A stretch of DNA of 64,000 nucleotides, taken from contig NZ_KQ948735.1 in NCBI RefSeq assembly GCF_001514195.1, positions 1,291,413 to 1,355,412 of the forward strand, given 5' to 3'. Position 1 is the first letter of the stretch. The number at the start of each line of letters is the position of its first letter. Below are positions 8,881 through 17,730 of this stretch, piece after piece. Below the pieces are notes generated by a model. The model worked only from the letters and a program-made list of their open reading frames with translations. It did no database searches and was not told the DNA's origin. The stretch is from Streptomyces griseorubiginosus (GTDB taxonomy: Bacteria > Actinomycetota > Actinomycetes > Streptomycetales > Streptomycetaceae). The position numbers and the translations under genes were made by a program.

Positions 8881-9351
8881 TCAGGCCTCCAGCGTGAGCA
8901 CGAGCTCGTCGATCTCCGCGCCGCGCGCGTTGGCGTACCCGGAGGCCTCGGCGGTCACCCGGAACCCGCACTTGTGGAGCACCCGCAGCGAGCCCGCGTT
9001 GTCGGCGGCGGCCCGGGCGTACAGGGGCCGCTCGGGCACCTGGACGATCAGCTCCCGCAGGGCCGCGGTGGCGATGCCCCGCCCCCAGTAGGCGCGGTCG
9101 ATCCAGTACGTCACCTCGCGCTCGCCCGCCTCGCCGTACACCGCCGCGCTGCCCACCACGTCCCCGTCCGCGAGGACCGTGCGGTGCACGGCGTCCGAGG
9201 CCCTGATCCGTTTCCAGTGGGCGTCGAAGGCGTCCCGGTCGCCCGGGTCCTTCGGGGTGAACGCGGCCATGTGCAGGGCCTCGGGATCGTTCATCTGCCG
9301 GAAGAAGACCGGCAGATCACTGTCGTGGACCTCTCGGAGCGCGATCTGCAT
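8881..9351 (-). CDS. GNAT-family N-acetyltransferase (RimJ/RimL type)
   Basis: This is a 156-residue cytoplasmic protein. It contains the acetyl-CoA loop region YWGRGIATAALRELI (about 98-112), preceded by VTYWIDRAYWG, and the C-terminal YARAAADNAGSLRVLHKCGF stretch typical of RimJ/RimL-like GNAT enzymes. It transfers an acetyl group to an amine of unknown identity. It is upstream of the PBP gene on the same strand but separated by a gap with its own structured leader, so co-transcription is uncertain. Confidence 0.85.
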   Translation of the reverse strand: MQIALREVHDSDLPVFFRQMNDPEALHMAAFTPKDPGDRDAFDAHWKRIRASDAVHRTVLADGDVVGSAAVYGEAGEREVTYWIDRAYWGRGIATAALRELIVQVPERPLYARAAADNAGSLRVLHKCGFRVTAEASGYANARGAEIDELVLTLEA

Positions 9352-9376
9352 CCCCCCACCCTAGGGGCAGGGTCTG

Positions 9377-10150
9377 TCAGAGCCTGCGGGTCGCGAGGGT
9401 CAGCCGGTCGCGGGCGTCGAACAGGGCGTCCTTCACCAGCTGTTCATGGGCCGGGGTCAGGCGTGCGACCGGCACCGAGCAGCTGATCGCGTCCCGCGCG
9501 GGGGTGCGGTAGGGGATCGCCACCCCGAAGCAGCGCAGGCCCAGGGTGTTCTCCTCACGGTCGACCGAGAAGCCCTGCTCGCGGATCTGGTGCAGCTCCT
9601 CGATGAGCTTCTCGCGGTCGGTGATGGTGTGCTCGGTCAGCGCGGGCAGGGTCTCCGGCAGCATCTTGCGGACCTGCTCGTCGGAGTACGTGCTCAGCAG
9701 CGCCTTGCCGAGGGAGGTGGAGTGCGCCGGGAGGCGGCGGCCGACCCTCGTGAAGGGGCGCAGGTAGTGCTGGGACTGCCGGGTCGCGAGGTAGACGACG
9801 TTCGTGCCGTCCAGCCGCGCCAGGTGGATGGTCTCCGTGGTGTCGTCGGAGAGCCGGTCCAGGGTCGGCCGGGCCGCCGCGACCACCTCGTCGCCGTCGA
9901 TGTAGGAGGTGCCGACGAGCAGCGCCCGCACCCCGATGCCGTACCGCGTGCCCGTCGCGTCGGTCTCCACCCAGCCCAGCTCCACCAGCGTGCGCAGCAG
10001 CATGTAGAGGCTGGACTTGGGGTACCCGACGGCCTCCTGCACGGCGGCCAGGGAGTGCATGCCGGGGCGCCCGGCGAAGTATTCGAGCAGTTCGACCGTC
10101 CGTACCGCGGACTTGACCTGTGAACCGCCGCCCGTCTCGCCTGCCGACAT
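9377..10150 (-). CDS. IclR-family transcriptional regulator
   Basis: This 257-residue protein has an N-terminal winged helix-turn-helix (about 14-75; SAVRTVELLEYFAGRPG, VGYPKSSLYMLLRTL) and an IclR effector domain (about 85-255; RLPAHSTSLGKALLS, GFSVDREENTLGLRCFGVAI). The ATG at 10150 starts the compact family-length protein; the frame continues to 10306 through the control region. It is divergent from the aldehyde dehydrogenase gene, which it probably controls in response to a sugar-acid-derived ligand. Palindromes in the shared gap are candidate sites. Confidence 0.92.
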   Translation of the reverse strand: MSAGETGGGSQVKSAVRTVELLEYFAGRPGMHSLAAVQEAVGYPKSSLYMLLRTLVELGWVETDATGTRYGIGVRALLVGTSYIDGDEVVAAARPTLDRLSDDTTETIHLARLDGTNVVYLATRQSQHYLRPFTRVGRRLPAHSTSLGKALLSTYSDEQVRKMLPETLPALTEHTITDREKLIEELHQIREQGFSVDREENTLGLRCFGVAIPYRTPARDAISCSVPVARLTPAHEQLVKDALFDARDRLTLATRRL

Positions 10151-10181
10151 CGCCCTTGACCCCTTCGTTGGACGAGAACCA

Positions 10182-10239
10182 GAGATATAGTCTCGGACAG
10201 CATATTCACCACCAGAGACAGCGTTCAGCATATCGAACG
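10182..10239. promoter_or_regulatory. Candidate IclR operator region
   Basis: The gap between the divergent regulator and dehydrogenase holds a GAGA-TATAG-TCTC palindrome (10182-10194) and a CGTTC-N8-GAACG palindrome (10222-10239), with CAGCATAT occurring twice (about 10198 and 10226). Local A+T content is raised. These are suitable dimer sites for the adjacent IclR protein. Confidence 0.45.
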
Positions 10240-10245
10240 TTCCTG

Positions 10246-10275
10246 GTGGATGACCCGGATGTGGATGACCCGGAT
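10246..10275. repeat. Perfect 15-bp tandem duplication
   Basis: GTGGATGACCCGGAT occurs at 10246-10260 and is repeated exactly at 10261-10275, between the candidate operator and the ribosome site of the dehydrogenase gene. The perfect identity suggests a recent slippage event in the 5' leader. Confidence 0.85.
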
Positions 10276-10293
10276 ACACGTGGAGGGACCGCG

Positions 10294-11823
10294 GTGGCAG
10301 CAGCACCAGTCTGGAGTGTCGACCCCCGAACCGGGAAGCAGCGCGAACAGGTTGCGGTGGAGGCCACAGCCCAGGAGGTGGACGCCACGGTCCGCGCCGC
10401 GCACGACGCGCGCGCGTCCCTCGCCGACCGCGCCGTCCGCGCGGCCTTCCTGCGCTCCGCCGCCGACCTGCTCCAGGCCTCCAAGGACCACCTCGTGGAG
10501 GCCGCCGACGCCGAGACGGCGCTCGGCCCGGTCCGGCTCACCGGCGAGCTCGCCCGCACCAGCTACCAGTTGCGGGCCTTCGCCGACATCGTCGACGAGG
10601 GCGAGTTCCTCGGCGTGGTGATCAACCACCCCGACGACACCGCCACCCCGCCCATCCCCGACCTGCGCCGCTACAAGGTTCCCCTCGGCGTCGTCGCCGT
10701 CTACTCGGCCTCCAACTTCCCCTTCGCCTTCTCCGTCGCCGGCGGCGACACCGCGAGCGCGCTCGCCGCGGGCAACCCGGTCGTCGTCAAGGCCCACCCC
10801 GACCACCCGGCCCTGTCCGAGCTGGTCGCGTCCGTACTGCGCCGGGCCGCGGCCGAGCACGGCATCCCGGCCGGTGTCCTCGGCCTGGTCCACGGCTTCG
10901 AGGCGGGCCTCGAACTGATCAGGCACCCCCTGATCGCCGCGGCCGGCTTCACCGGGTCGGTGAAGGGCGGCCGCGCCCTGTTCGACGCGGCGGCCGCGCG
11001 CCCGGTGCCGATCCCCTTCCACGGCGAGCTGGGTTCGCTGAACCCCGTCGTGGTCACCGAGGAGGCCGCCGCCGAGCGCGCGGAGGCCATCGGCGCCGGG
11101 CTCGCCGGCTCGATGACCCTCGGGGTCGGCCAGTTCTGCGTGAAGCCGGGCCTGGTCCTCGTGCCGTCCGGCGCGGCGGGCGACGGCCTGGTGAAGTCGC
11201 TGACGGACGCCGTCAGCGACACCGACGCGGGCGTCCTCCTCGACCACCGCATGCGGGACAACTTCGTCGCCGGGGTCGCCGAGCGCAGGCAGCTCCCCGA
11301 GGTCGACTCCCCGGTGACGCCCGGCGCGGGCGGCGAGCACACGGTCAGCGCGGGCTTCCTCACCGTGGCGGCGGAAAAACTGGCCGAGGAGGGGGCGTAC
11401 GACCTGCTCCTGGAGGAGTGCTTCGGCCCGGTGACCGTGGTGGTCCGCTACGACGACGACGCCCAGGCGCGCGCGGTGCTGTCCCGGCTGCCGGGCAACC
11501 TCACCGCGACGGTCCACCTCTCCGAGGCCGAGGCGGCGGGCCAGGGCCGCGGCGCGGAGATCCTCGCGGAGCTGACCCCGCTGGCCGGCCGGGTCCTCGT
11601 GAACGGCTGGCCGACCGGAGTCGCGGTGGCCCCCGCCCAGCACCACGGCGGCCCGTACCCGGCGACCACGTCCACCTCGACGTCGGTGGGCGGTACCGCG
11701 ATCGAGCGCTGGCTGCGGCCGGTGGCGTACCAGAACGCCCCCGAGGCGCTGCTCCCGCCGGAGCTGCGGGACGACAACCCGCTGGGCCTGCCCCGCCGTT
11801 TCGACAACCGTCTCGAACGCTGA
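10294..11823 (+). CDS. Alpha-ketoglutarate semialdehyde dehydrogenase (NADP+), KGSADH family
   Basis: This 509-residue aldehyde dehydrogenase has catalytic Cys in GVGQFCVKPG and Glu in FHGELGSLNP, with SASNFPFAFSVAGGD marking the 2,5-dioxopentanoate (ketoglutarate semialdehyde) dehydrogenase group. It oxidises 2,5-dioxopentanoate to 2-oxoglutarate, the last step of non-phosphorylative pentose, glucarate or galactarate breakdown. The GTG at 10294 follows GGAGGG with 6-bp spacing. It is divergent from the IclR regulator. No other pathway genes are adjacent, so the feeding sugar acid is unknown. Confidence 0.88.
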   Translation: MAAAPVWSVDPRTGKQREQVAVEATAQEVDATVRAAHDARASLADRAVRAAFLRSAADLLQASKDHLVEAADAETALGPVRLTGELARTSYQLRAFADIVDEGEFLGVVINHPDDTATPPIPDLRRYKVPLGVVAVYSASNFPFAFSVAGGDTASALAAGNPVVVKAHPDHPALSELVASVLRRAAAEHGIPAGVLGLVHGFEAGLELIRHPLIAAAGFTGSVKGGRALFDAAAARPVPIPFHGELGSLNPVVVTEEAAAERAEAIGAGLAGSMTLGVGQFCVKPGLVLVPSGAAGDGLVKSLTDAVSDTDAGVLLDHRMRDNFVAGVAERRQLPEVDSPVTPGAGGEHTVSAGFLTVAAEKLAEEGAYDLLLEECFGPVTVVVRYDDDAQARAVLSRLPGNLTATVHLSEAEAAGQGRGAEILAELTPLAGRVLVNGWPTGVAVAPAQHHGGPYPATTSTSTSVGGTAIERWLRPVAYQNAPEALLPPELRDDNPLGLPRRFDNRLER

Positions 11824-11868
11824 GGCTTGTCTGACCATCCCCGTCCGCCGCGCGACGCCATGCACGCT

Positions 11869-11890
11869 CCCCCCCAGAGGGGGTACCCCC
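11869..11890. repeat. C-run/G-run hairpin in intergenic gap
   Basis: CCCCC at 11871-11875 and GGGGG at 11879-11883 flank AGA, with a further CCCCC at 11886-11890. The 241-bp gap 11824-12064 otherwise holds no gene I can support. The hairpin probably ends the dehydrogenase transcript. Confidence 0.4.
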
Positions 11891-12064
11891 ATCGCCGCAC
11901 CGGGCGCAGACCCAAGTACGTCCAGTACGAGGGCCGACGCCCGGCACGCCGAGAGCACGCACCTGACGCCGCGAGGCCGCCCTTCGGGCGACGACGGGAA
12001 TGGTCGGACAGGCCCTGGGCAACCCGAGGTCCGCACGCGCGGAGGGAACTGGAAAACTCTGAGG

Positions 12065-12673
12065 ATGGACGTCGAACTCTCCGAGCTCCCTTTCCCTCTC
12101 CGCACCTACGGCCCCGACGGGCACTGGGCGTACGAGGACGGCATACTCTCCGGCTGGGCCGGCCCCCGGCAGGACCGGTTCGTGCCGCCCACCGGGGAGT
12201 CGCTCGACCCCGCCGCCGACGCGCCGCGGCTGCTCGGCGCCCCCGAGGGGGACTTCCAGCTGATAGCCCGCGTCACCGTGGGCTTCAACGGATCGTTCGA
12301 CGCGGGCGTGCTGTACGTCCACGTCGGCGAGCGGGCCTGGGCCAAGCTCTGCCTGGAGAACTCCCCGGACGTGCCCACCGTCTGCACGGTCGTCACCCGA
12401 GGCCACTCCGACGACTGCAACTCCTTCACCGTGGACGGCAGTTCGGTCTGGCTCCGGGTCAGCCGCACCGGCCGCGCCTTCGCCTTCCACGCCTCCCGCG
12501 ACGGCGAGCGCTGGACCTTCGTCCGCCTGTTCACCCTGGGCGACGAGAAGGAGACCGGCGCGGCCCTGGTCGGCTTCATGGCCCAGGCCCCGATGGGAGC
12601 GGGCTGCGTGGTGACCTACGACCACATCGAGTTCAGGAACGCCTGGCCGGACGACCTGCGCGACGGAAGCTGA
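12065..12673 (+). CDS. DUF1349 (concanavalin A-like) protein
   Basis: This 202-residue protein has the pattern of DUF1349 beta-sandwich proteins: DFQLIARVTVGFNGSFDAGVLYVHVGERAWAKLCLE, then WLRVSRTGRAFAFHASRDG and a C-terminal FMAQAP segment. There is no signal peptide, so it is probably cytoplasmic. Members resemble lectin-like or glycosidase-associated modules, but no reaction is established. It stands alone in the local layout. Confidence 0.8.
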   Translation: MDVELSELPFPLRTYGPDGHWAYEDGILSGWAGPRQDRFVPPTGESLDPAADAPRLLGAPEGDFQLIARVTVGFNGSFDAGVLYVHVGERAWAKLCLENSPDVPTVCTVVTRGHSDDCNSFTVDGSSVWLRVSRTGRAFAFHASRDGERWTFVRLFTLGDEKETGAALVGFMAQAPMGAGCVVTYDHIEFRNAWPDDLRDGS

Positions 12674-12968
12674 GCGCTGCGCTCGGCCTCAACCGGACGC
12701 CTGGAAGACGCCTCACCATGTCGTCGGGCGGCTTCGGGACACAGGGGGCCGATCGCGCCCGCCCGCTGCCGCCGCCCGAGCCACCTGGAGAACTGTGGCG
12801 GCCCGAAACGACGGCGCCCGGCACACACCCGCCACCGGTGACAGCTACCAGCGTGACGACTGGTCCCGCGCGCACTCCGGCCCCTGGGAATGGAACCCGC
12901 TGCTTGAACGTTCACTCATCGATGCGGAGGGAGTCTCCGTGACCGTCCGACCTGGAGAGAGCCGAACC

Positions 12969-13694
12969 ATGCGCGTCGAGATCTGGAGCGACATCGCCTG
13001 CCCCTGGTGCTACGTGGGCAAGGCCCGCTTCGAGAAGGCGCTGGAGGCCTTCCCGCACCGCGACGGCGTGGAGGTGGTGCACCGGTCGTTCGAGCTGGAC
13101 CCCGGGCGGGCCAAGGGGGACGTGCAGCCCGTGCTCGCCATGCTCAGCAAGAAGTACGGCATGAGCCAGGCCCAGGCCCAGGCCGGCGAGGAGAACCTCG
13201 GTGCCCAGGCCGCCGCCGAGGGGCTCGACTACCGCACCCGTGACCGCGACCACGGCAACACCTTCGACCTGCACCGCCTCCTCCACCTCGCCAAGGAGCG
13301 GGGCCGGCAGGACGAGCTGATCCAGATCTTCTACCGGGCCAACTTCGCCGAGGAGCGCTCCCTGTTCAGCGAGGGCGACGAGCGGCTCGTGGAACTCGCC
13401 GTCGAGGCCGGACTGGACGCCGACGAGGTCCGCAAGGTCCTCGCCGACCCCACCGCCTACGCCGACGAGGTCCGCGCCGACGAGCGAGAGGCCGCCGAGC
13501 TTGGTGCCAACGGCGTCCCCTTCTTCGTCCTGGACCGCAAGTACGGCGTCTCCGGCGCCCAGCCCGCCGAGGTCTTCACCCAGGCCCTCACCCAGGCCTG
13601 GGGCAACCGCTCCCCGCTCCAGCTGATCGACCAGGGCGCCGCGGACGCCGAGGCCTGCGGTCCCGACGGGTGCGCGGTACCGCAGCAGCACTGA
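12969..13694 (+). CDS. DsbA-family (FrnE-like) thioredoxin-fold oxidoreductase
   Basis: The protein has 241 residues. MRVEIWSDIACPWCYVGKARFEKAL places a CPWC redox motif at residues 11-14, and GVPFFVLDRKYGVSGAQP near 180-200 carries the cis-Pro loop (GVPFF). This is the cytosolic FrnE/DsbA-like group involved in thiol-disulfide exchange. The ATG at 12969 follows GGAGAGA with 8-bp spacing; the frame is open upstream to 12795 with a weaker case. Tandem repeats span the stop codon. Confidence 0.88.
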   Translation: MRVEIWSDIACPWCYVGKARFEKALEAFPHRDGVEVVHRSFELDPGRAKGDVQPVLAMLSKKYGMSQAQAQAGEENLGAQAAAEGLDYRTRDRDHGNTFDLHRLLHLAKERGRQDELIQIFYRANFAEERSLFSEGDERLVELAVEAGLDADEVRKVLADPTAYADEVRADEREAAELGANGVPFFVLDRKYGVSGAQPAEVFTQALTQAWGNRSPLQLIDQGAADAEACGPDGCAVPQQH

Positions 13695-13737
13695 CGGCCG
13701 TACCGCGGCAGCACTGACGGCCGTACCGCGGCAGCAC
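13674..13737. repeat. 23-bp tandem repeat spanning the DsbA-family stop codon
   Basis: Two exact 23-bp units occupy 13692-13714 and 13715-13737. The preceding 18 bp (13674-13691), the last sense codons, match the 3' part of the unit with two changes. Each copy begins with TGA, so the stop codon was duplicated. Confidence 0.85.
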
Positions 13738-13771
13738 CGACAAAGGCGCAGGTCGGCGCGGACGTATAAGC

Positions 13772-13786
13772 GTTCCTTAGCGGAAC
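13772..13786. promoter_or_regulatory. GTTCC-N5-GGAAC palindrome upstream of aminotransferase gene
   Basis: Perfect 5-bp arms (13772-13776, 13782-13786) lie about 53 bp before the aminotransferase start. This is a candidate regulator site. Confidence 0.3.
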
Positions 13787-13838
13787 CACGTAAGAAATCG
13801 CAATGGACCGAGAGGTCTCCCGGCCCCACAGTGGACCC

Positions 13839-14900
13839 ATGGAGACCTTCGAGAGCCTCGTCCGCGCCGAGTTCGCCCCGAAGAACACCTTCCTCAACAC
13901 CGCGAGCAGCGGCCTGCTGCCCGCCCGGACCGTGACCGCCCTCCGGGAGGCGGTGCTGATCCGCGCCGAGGGCCGTCCGCTGGACCCCCTGTTCCAGGAC
14001 GTGGAACAGTCCCGCGCCGCGTTCGCCCGACTGGCCGGCGTGCCGGTCACCCGGGTCGCGGCGGGCGCCTCCGTGTCCGCCCACTCGGGCCTGGTCGCCG
14101 CCTCCCTGCCCCCGGGCGCCGAAGTCCTCACCGCCGAGGACGACTTCACCTCCGTGGTGAACCCCTTCCACACCCGCGGCGACCTCAAGGTCCGGATCGT
14201 GCCGCTGGAGCGCCTCGCCGAGTCCGTCCGTCCCGGCACCGTGCTCGTCGCGGTCAGCGCCGCCCAGTCCGCCGACGGCCGGATCGCCGACCTGGCCGCC
14301 CTGCGGGAGGCCGCGCGCGCCCACGGCGCCCGCACCTACGTCGACTTCTCCCAGGCCGCCGGCTGGCTCCCGGTGGACGCGGAGTCGTACGACTACACCG
14401 TCTCCACCACCTTCAAGTGGCTCCTCGGCCCGCACGGCGCCGCCTTCCTCGTCGTGCCGCCGGAGTCCGAGGGCTTCGGCGAGCTCAAGCCCGTGCTCGC
14501 CGGCTGGGTCGCGGGGGAGGTGCCCTGGGACAGCTGCTACGGCCCGATCGCCGAACTGGCCCACTCCGCCCGGCGGTTCGACGTCAGCCCGGGCCTGTTC
14601 ACCTACACCGGAACCCGCAGCTCCCTCGAACTCATCGAGGAACTCGGCGTGGACGCCGTGCGTGCCCACGACCTCGCCCTCGCCGACCGCTTCCGCACCG
14701 GACTCGCCGACCTCGGGTACGCCCCGCTGCCCGCACCCGATTCACCCATCGTCTCCGTGCCCGGACTCGGCGCGCGTCAGGGCGAGTTGAGCGCGGCGGG
14801 CCTCGAGGTCTCCAACCGGGCCGGCAACCTGCGGGCCTCCTTCCACCTGTACAACACACCCGCGGACGTGGACCGGCTCCTGAACGCCCTGTCTCCCTGA
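13839..14900 (+). CDS. Class V aminotransferase-fold PLP protein (cysteine desulfurase-like)
   Basis: The protein has 353 residues. The N-terminal FLNTASSGLLP is typical of SufS/CsdA-like class V enzymes, and TVSTTFKWLLGPHGAAFLVV near 190-208 carries the PLP-binding lysine. YVDFSQAAGWLPVD supplies the cofactor-contacting Asp and Gln. There is no partner SufE/U or Fe-S gene nearby, so a cysteine desulfurase role is unproved; it may be a kynureninase- or isopenicillin-epimerase-like enzyme. The ATG at 13839 was preferred over 13803. Confidence 0.8.
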   Translation: METFESLVRAEFAPKNTFLNTASSGLLPARTVTALREAVLIRAEGRPLDPLFQDVEQSRAAFARLAGVPVTRVAAGASVSAHSGLVAASLPPGAEVLTAEDDFTSVVNPFHTRGDLKVRIVPLERLAESVRPGTVLVAVSAAQSADGRIADLAALREAARAHGARTYVDFSQAAGWLPVDAESYDYTVSTTFKWLLGPHGAAFLVVPPESEGFGELKPVLAGWVAGEVPWDSCYGPIAELAHSARRFDVSPGLFTYTGTRSSLELIEELGVDAVRAHDLALADRFRTGLADLGYAPLPAPDSPIVSVPGLGARQGELSAAGLEVSNRAGNLRASFHLYNTPADVDRLLNALSP

Positions 14901-14923
14901 CCCGACAACCGCGATGAACGCGA

Positions 14924-14975
14924 CAGGCGACGCGGCCGCCGTACGGAACGTACGGGAGCGGGCCGCGCCGCCTGT
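14924..14975. terminator. Bidirectional hairpin between aminotransferase gene and ectD
   Basis: Arms 14924-14938 and 14961-14975 form a 15-bp stem with one mismatch. The centre contains a smaller CGTAC-GGAAC-GTACG palindrome. It sits between convergent stops at 14900 and 15016. Confidence 0.75.
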
Positions 14976-15015
14976 TCGTAGGTGAGACCACCTCACCCGG
15001 TCACGTCACCGGTGG

Positions 15016-15912
15016 TCACTTCACCGGCGTGAAGTCCCTCGCGCCGATGAACTCCGGCCGCCGGATGGGCGCCGCGAACGGCTCCACGGCCTCGTTCTCC
15101 ACGCTGTTGAACACGATGAACACGTTGCTGCGCGGGAAAGGCGTGATGTTGTCACCGGAGCCGTGCATGCAGTTGCAGTCGAACCAGGTCGCCGAACCGG
15201 CCTTGCCCGTGAAGAGCTTGATGCCGTACTCGGAGGCCATCGCGGTCAGCGCCTCGTCCGAGGGCGTGCCCGCGTCCTGCATCTGGAGCGACTGCTTGTA
15301 GTTGTCCTTCGGAGTGGCCCCCGCGCACCCGAGGAAGGTGCGGTGCGACCCCGGCATGATCATGAGGCCGCCGTTGGTGTCGTAGTTCTCGGTCAGCGCG
15401 ATCGAGACGGACACCGTGCGCATGTTCGGCAGGCCGTCCTCGGCGTGCCAGGTCTCGAAGTCGGAGTGCCAGTAGAAGCCGCTGGCCCCGAACCCGGGCT
15501 TGACGTTGATCCGCGACTGGTGGACATAGACGTCCGAGCCGAGGATCTGCCGGGCCCGGCCGACCACCCGCTCGTCGCGCACCAGGTTCGCGAACACCTC
15601 GCTGATCTTGTGCACCTCGAAGACCGAGCGGATCTCCTTGGACTTCGGCTCGACGATCGAGCGCTCGTCCGCGCGGATCTCCGGGTCCGTGACGAGACGC
15701 TCCAACTCCCGCTGGTACACGGGGACTTCGTCGGGGCGGATGAGCTGGTCGACGGCGAGGAAGCCGTCGCGCTCGAACGACTCCAGCTCGGCCGTGGCGA
15801 TCGGTCCCGGCGCGCCGGGCGCCGACCAGACGACCGGGTCCTTGCGCGGGACGGACACCTCGGTGGCGCCTCGGCTGGGGTAGAGATCGGTGACGGTGGT
15901 CATGGTGGTCAT
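15016..15912 (-). CDS. ectD: Ectoine 5-hydroxylase
   Basis: This 298-residue non-haem Fe(II)/2-oxoglutarate dioxygenase converts ectoine to 5-hydroxyectoine. The iron facial triad is visible: His149 and Asp151 in FYWHSDFETWHAEDG, and His250 in FDCNCMHGSGDN. The segment VYVHQSRINVKPGFGASGFYW matches the EctD signature. The ATG at 15912 follows GAGGAGG with 9-bp spacing and lies 4 bp after the ectC stop, so it is the last gene of ectABCD. The cell can therefore make both compatible solutes. Confidence 0.97.
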   Translation of the reverse strand: MTTMTTVTDLYPSRGATEVSVPRKDPVVWSAPGAPGPIATAELESFERDGFLAVDQLIRPDEVPVYQRELERLVTDPEIRADERSIVEPKSKEIRSVFEVHKISEVFANLVRDERVVGRARQILGSDVYVHQSRINVKPGFGASGFYWHSDFETWHAEDGLPNMRTVSVSIALTENYDTNGGLMIMPGSHRTFLGCAGATPKDNYKQSLQMQDAGTPSDEALTAMASEYGIKLFTGKAGSATWFDCNCMHGSGDNITPFPRSNVFIVFNSVENEAVEPFAAPIRRPEFIGARDFTPVK

Positions 15913-15916
15913 GTGG

Positions 15917-16333
15917 TCACACCTCCTCGGTTTCGGCTTCGGGTTCCGTGAGCAGCGGGTAGACGCCGTTCTCGTCGTGGTCCTCCCGGCCGGTGACCGG
16001 CGGGTTGAACACGCACAGGCAGCGGAAGTCCTCCTTGACGCGCAGCGTGTGCCGCTCGTGCCCGTCCAGCAGATACATGGTCCCGGGCGTGATCGAGTGG
16101 GTCAGCCCGCTCTCGTGGTCGGTCAGCTCGGCCTCGCCCTCGACGCAGACGACGGCCTCGACGTGGTTGGCGTACCACATCGACGTCTCCGTACCCGCGT
16201 ACAGGATGGTCTCGTGCAGGGAGAAGCCGACCCGCTCCTTGGCGAGCACGATGCGTTTGCTCTCCCAGGTGCCGGACGCGGCCTTCACATGCCGGTCGGT
16301 GCCTTCGATGTCCTTGAACGAACGGACGATCAC
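15917..16333 (-). CDS. ectC: L-ectoine synthase
   Basis: This 138-residue cupin-fold protein closes N-gamma-acetyl-diaminobutyrate to ectoine. [18 protein letters not shown] at the start and [20 protein letters not shown] with [16 protein letters not shown] in the middle match EctC. Translation starts at GTG 16333, preceded by AGGAGG in the 45-bp gap after ectB. It is the third gene of the operon. Confidence 0.97.
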   Translation of the reverse strand: MIVRSFKDIEGTDRHVKAASGTWESKRIVLAKERVGFSLHETILYAGTETSMWYANHVEAVVCVEGEAELTDHESGLTHSITPGTMYLLDGHERHTLRVKEDFRCLCVFNPPVTGREDHDENGVYPLLTEPEAETEEV

Positions 16334-16378
16334 GGTGCTGCGATGCCTCCTAGTTAGACGGTGTGCTGAGACGGGGTC

Positions 16379-17650
16379 TCAGACGGTTTCCCGTACGGCA
16401 CGGGCGAGGATGCTCAGCCCCTCGTCCAGCTCCTCCGGGGTGATCGTGAGTGCCGGGAGCAGCTTCACGACCTCGCTCTCGGGGCCCGAGGTCTCGATGA
16501 GCAGCCCGAGTTCGAAGGCCCGCTGCGCCACCTTCCCGGCGCGCGCCTTGTCGTGGAACTCCAGACCCCACACCAGCCCGCGGCCGCGGTACTCCTTGAT
16601 GTCGGCCAGGTTCTCCTCGGTGATGGAGATGAGCCCCTGCTCGACCTGCTCGCCGCGCTGGCGGGTCTGCTTCTCCATCGCGGAACCGTCCGCCCAGTAC
16701 TGCTCCAGGGTGGCGGTGGCCGTGACGAAGGCCGGGTTGTTGCCGCGGAACGTGCCGTTGTGCTCGCCCGGCTCCCAGATGTCCAGCTCGGGCTTGAACA
16801 GGCACAGCGACATGGGAAGGCCGTAACCGCTGATCGACTTCGAGACGGTGACGATGTCGGGCGTGATGCCCGCCTCCTCGAACGAGAAGAAGGCCCCCGT
16901 CCGTCCGCAGCCCATCTGGATGTCGTCGACGATGAGCAGCATGTCCTGCCGCTCGCACAGCGCGGCGAGGGCCTGGAGCCACTCGCGCCGGGCGACGTTG
17001 ATGCCGCCCTCGCCCTGCACGGTCTCCACGATCACCGCGGCCGGCTTGTTGAGGCCCGAGCCCTGGTCCTCCAGGAGCCGCTCGAACCAGAGGAAGTCCT
17101 CGACGGTGCCGTCGAAGTAGTTGTCGAACGGCATCGGGGTGCCGTGCACCAGCGGGATGCCGGCGCCGGCCCGCTTGAAGGCGTTGCCGGTGACGGCGAG
17201 CGACCCGAGCGACATCCCGTGGAACGCGTTGGTGAAGGACACGATCGCCTCGCGGCCCTTGACCTTGCGCGCCAGTTTCAGCGCGGACTCCACGGCATTC
17301 GTCCCCGTCGGACCCGGGAACATGACCTTGTACGGCAGGTCCCGCGGGCGCAGCACCAGGTCCTGGAAGGTCTGGAGGAAGGCGCGCTTGGCGGTGGTCG
17401 ACATGTCGAGCCCGTGCGTGACCCCGTCCCGCTCCAGGTAGTCGATCAACGCCCGTTTCAGCACCGGGTTGTTGTGGCCGTAGTTCAGTGAACCGGCGCC
17501 GGCGAAGAAGTCCAGGTACGCGCGGCCGTCCTCGTCGTACATACGGCTGCCCTGCGCGCGGTCGAAGACGGTGGGCCAGCCGCGGCAGTAGCTGCGCACC
17601 TCGGACTCGATGGTCTCGAAGACGCTGAGGTCGGGCTGGGTGATGGTCAC
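16379..17650 (-). CDS. ectB: Diaminobutyrate--2-oxoglutarate transaminase
   Basis: This 423-residue class III aminotransferase makes L-2,4-diaminobutyrate from aspartate semialdehyde and glutamate, the entry step of ectoine synthesis. MLLIVDDIQMGCGRTG holds the cofactor Asp and ITPDIVTVSKSISGYGLPMS the PLP lysine. The DFFAGAGSLNYGHNN region is characteristic of EctB. It starts at GTG 17650, 80 bp after ectA. Confidence 0.97.
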   Translation of the reverse strand: MTITQPDLSVFETIESEVRSYCRGWPTVFDRAQGSRMYDEDGRAYLDFFAGAGSLNYGHNNPVLKRALIDYLERDGVTHGLDMSTTAKRAFLQTFQDLVLRPRDLPYKVMFPGPTGTNAVESALKLARKVKGREAIVSFTNAFHGMSLGSLAVTGNAFKRAGAGIPLVHGTPMPFDNYFDGTVEDFLWFERLLEDQGSGLNKPAAVIVETVQGEGGINVARREWLQALAALCERQDMLLIVDDIQMGCGRTGAFFSFEEAGITPDIVTVSKSISGYGLPMSLCLFKPELDIWEPGEHNGTFRGNNPAFVTATATLEQYWADGSAMEKQTRQRGEQVEQGLISITEENLADIKEYRGRGLVWGLEFHDKARAGKVAQRAFELGLLIETSGPESEVVKLLPALTITPEELDEGLSILARAVRETV

Positions 17651-17730
17651 GACGAATCGCTCCTCGGGTGCGTGGGGGTGCGTGGGGGAGGGGAGTACGG
17701 GGTGGTCGGTCTTCGGTTCTCGTCCGGCCG

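Noticed and set aside
12795-12968. N-terminal extension of the DsbA-family protein
   Set aside because: GTG 12795 has a partial ribosome site, but the family starts at MRVEIWSDIACPWC and the extension has no recognised sequence. It was left out with the alternative noted.
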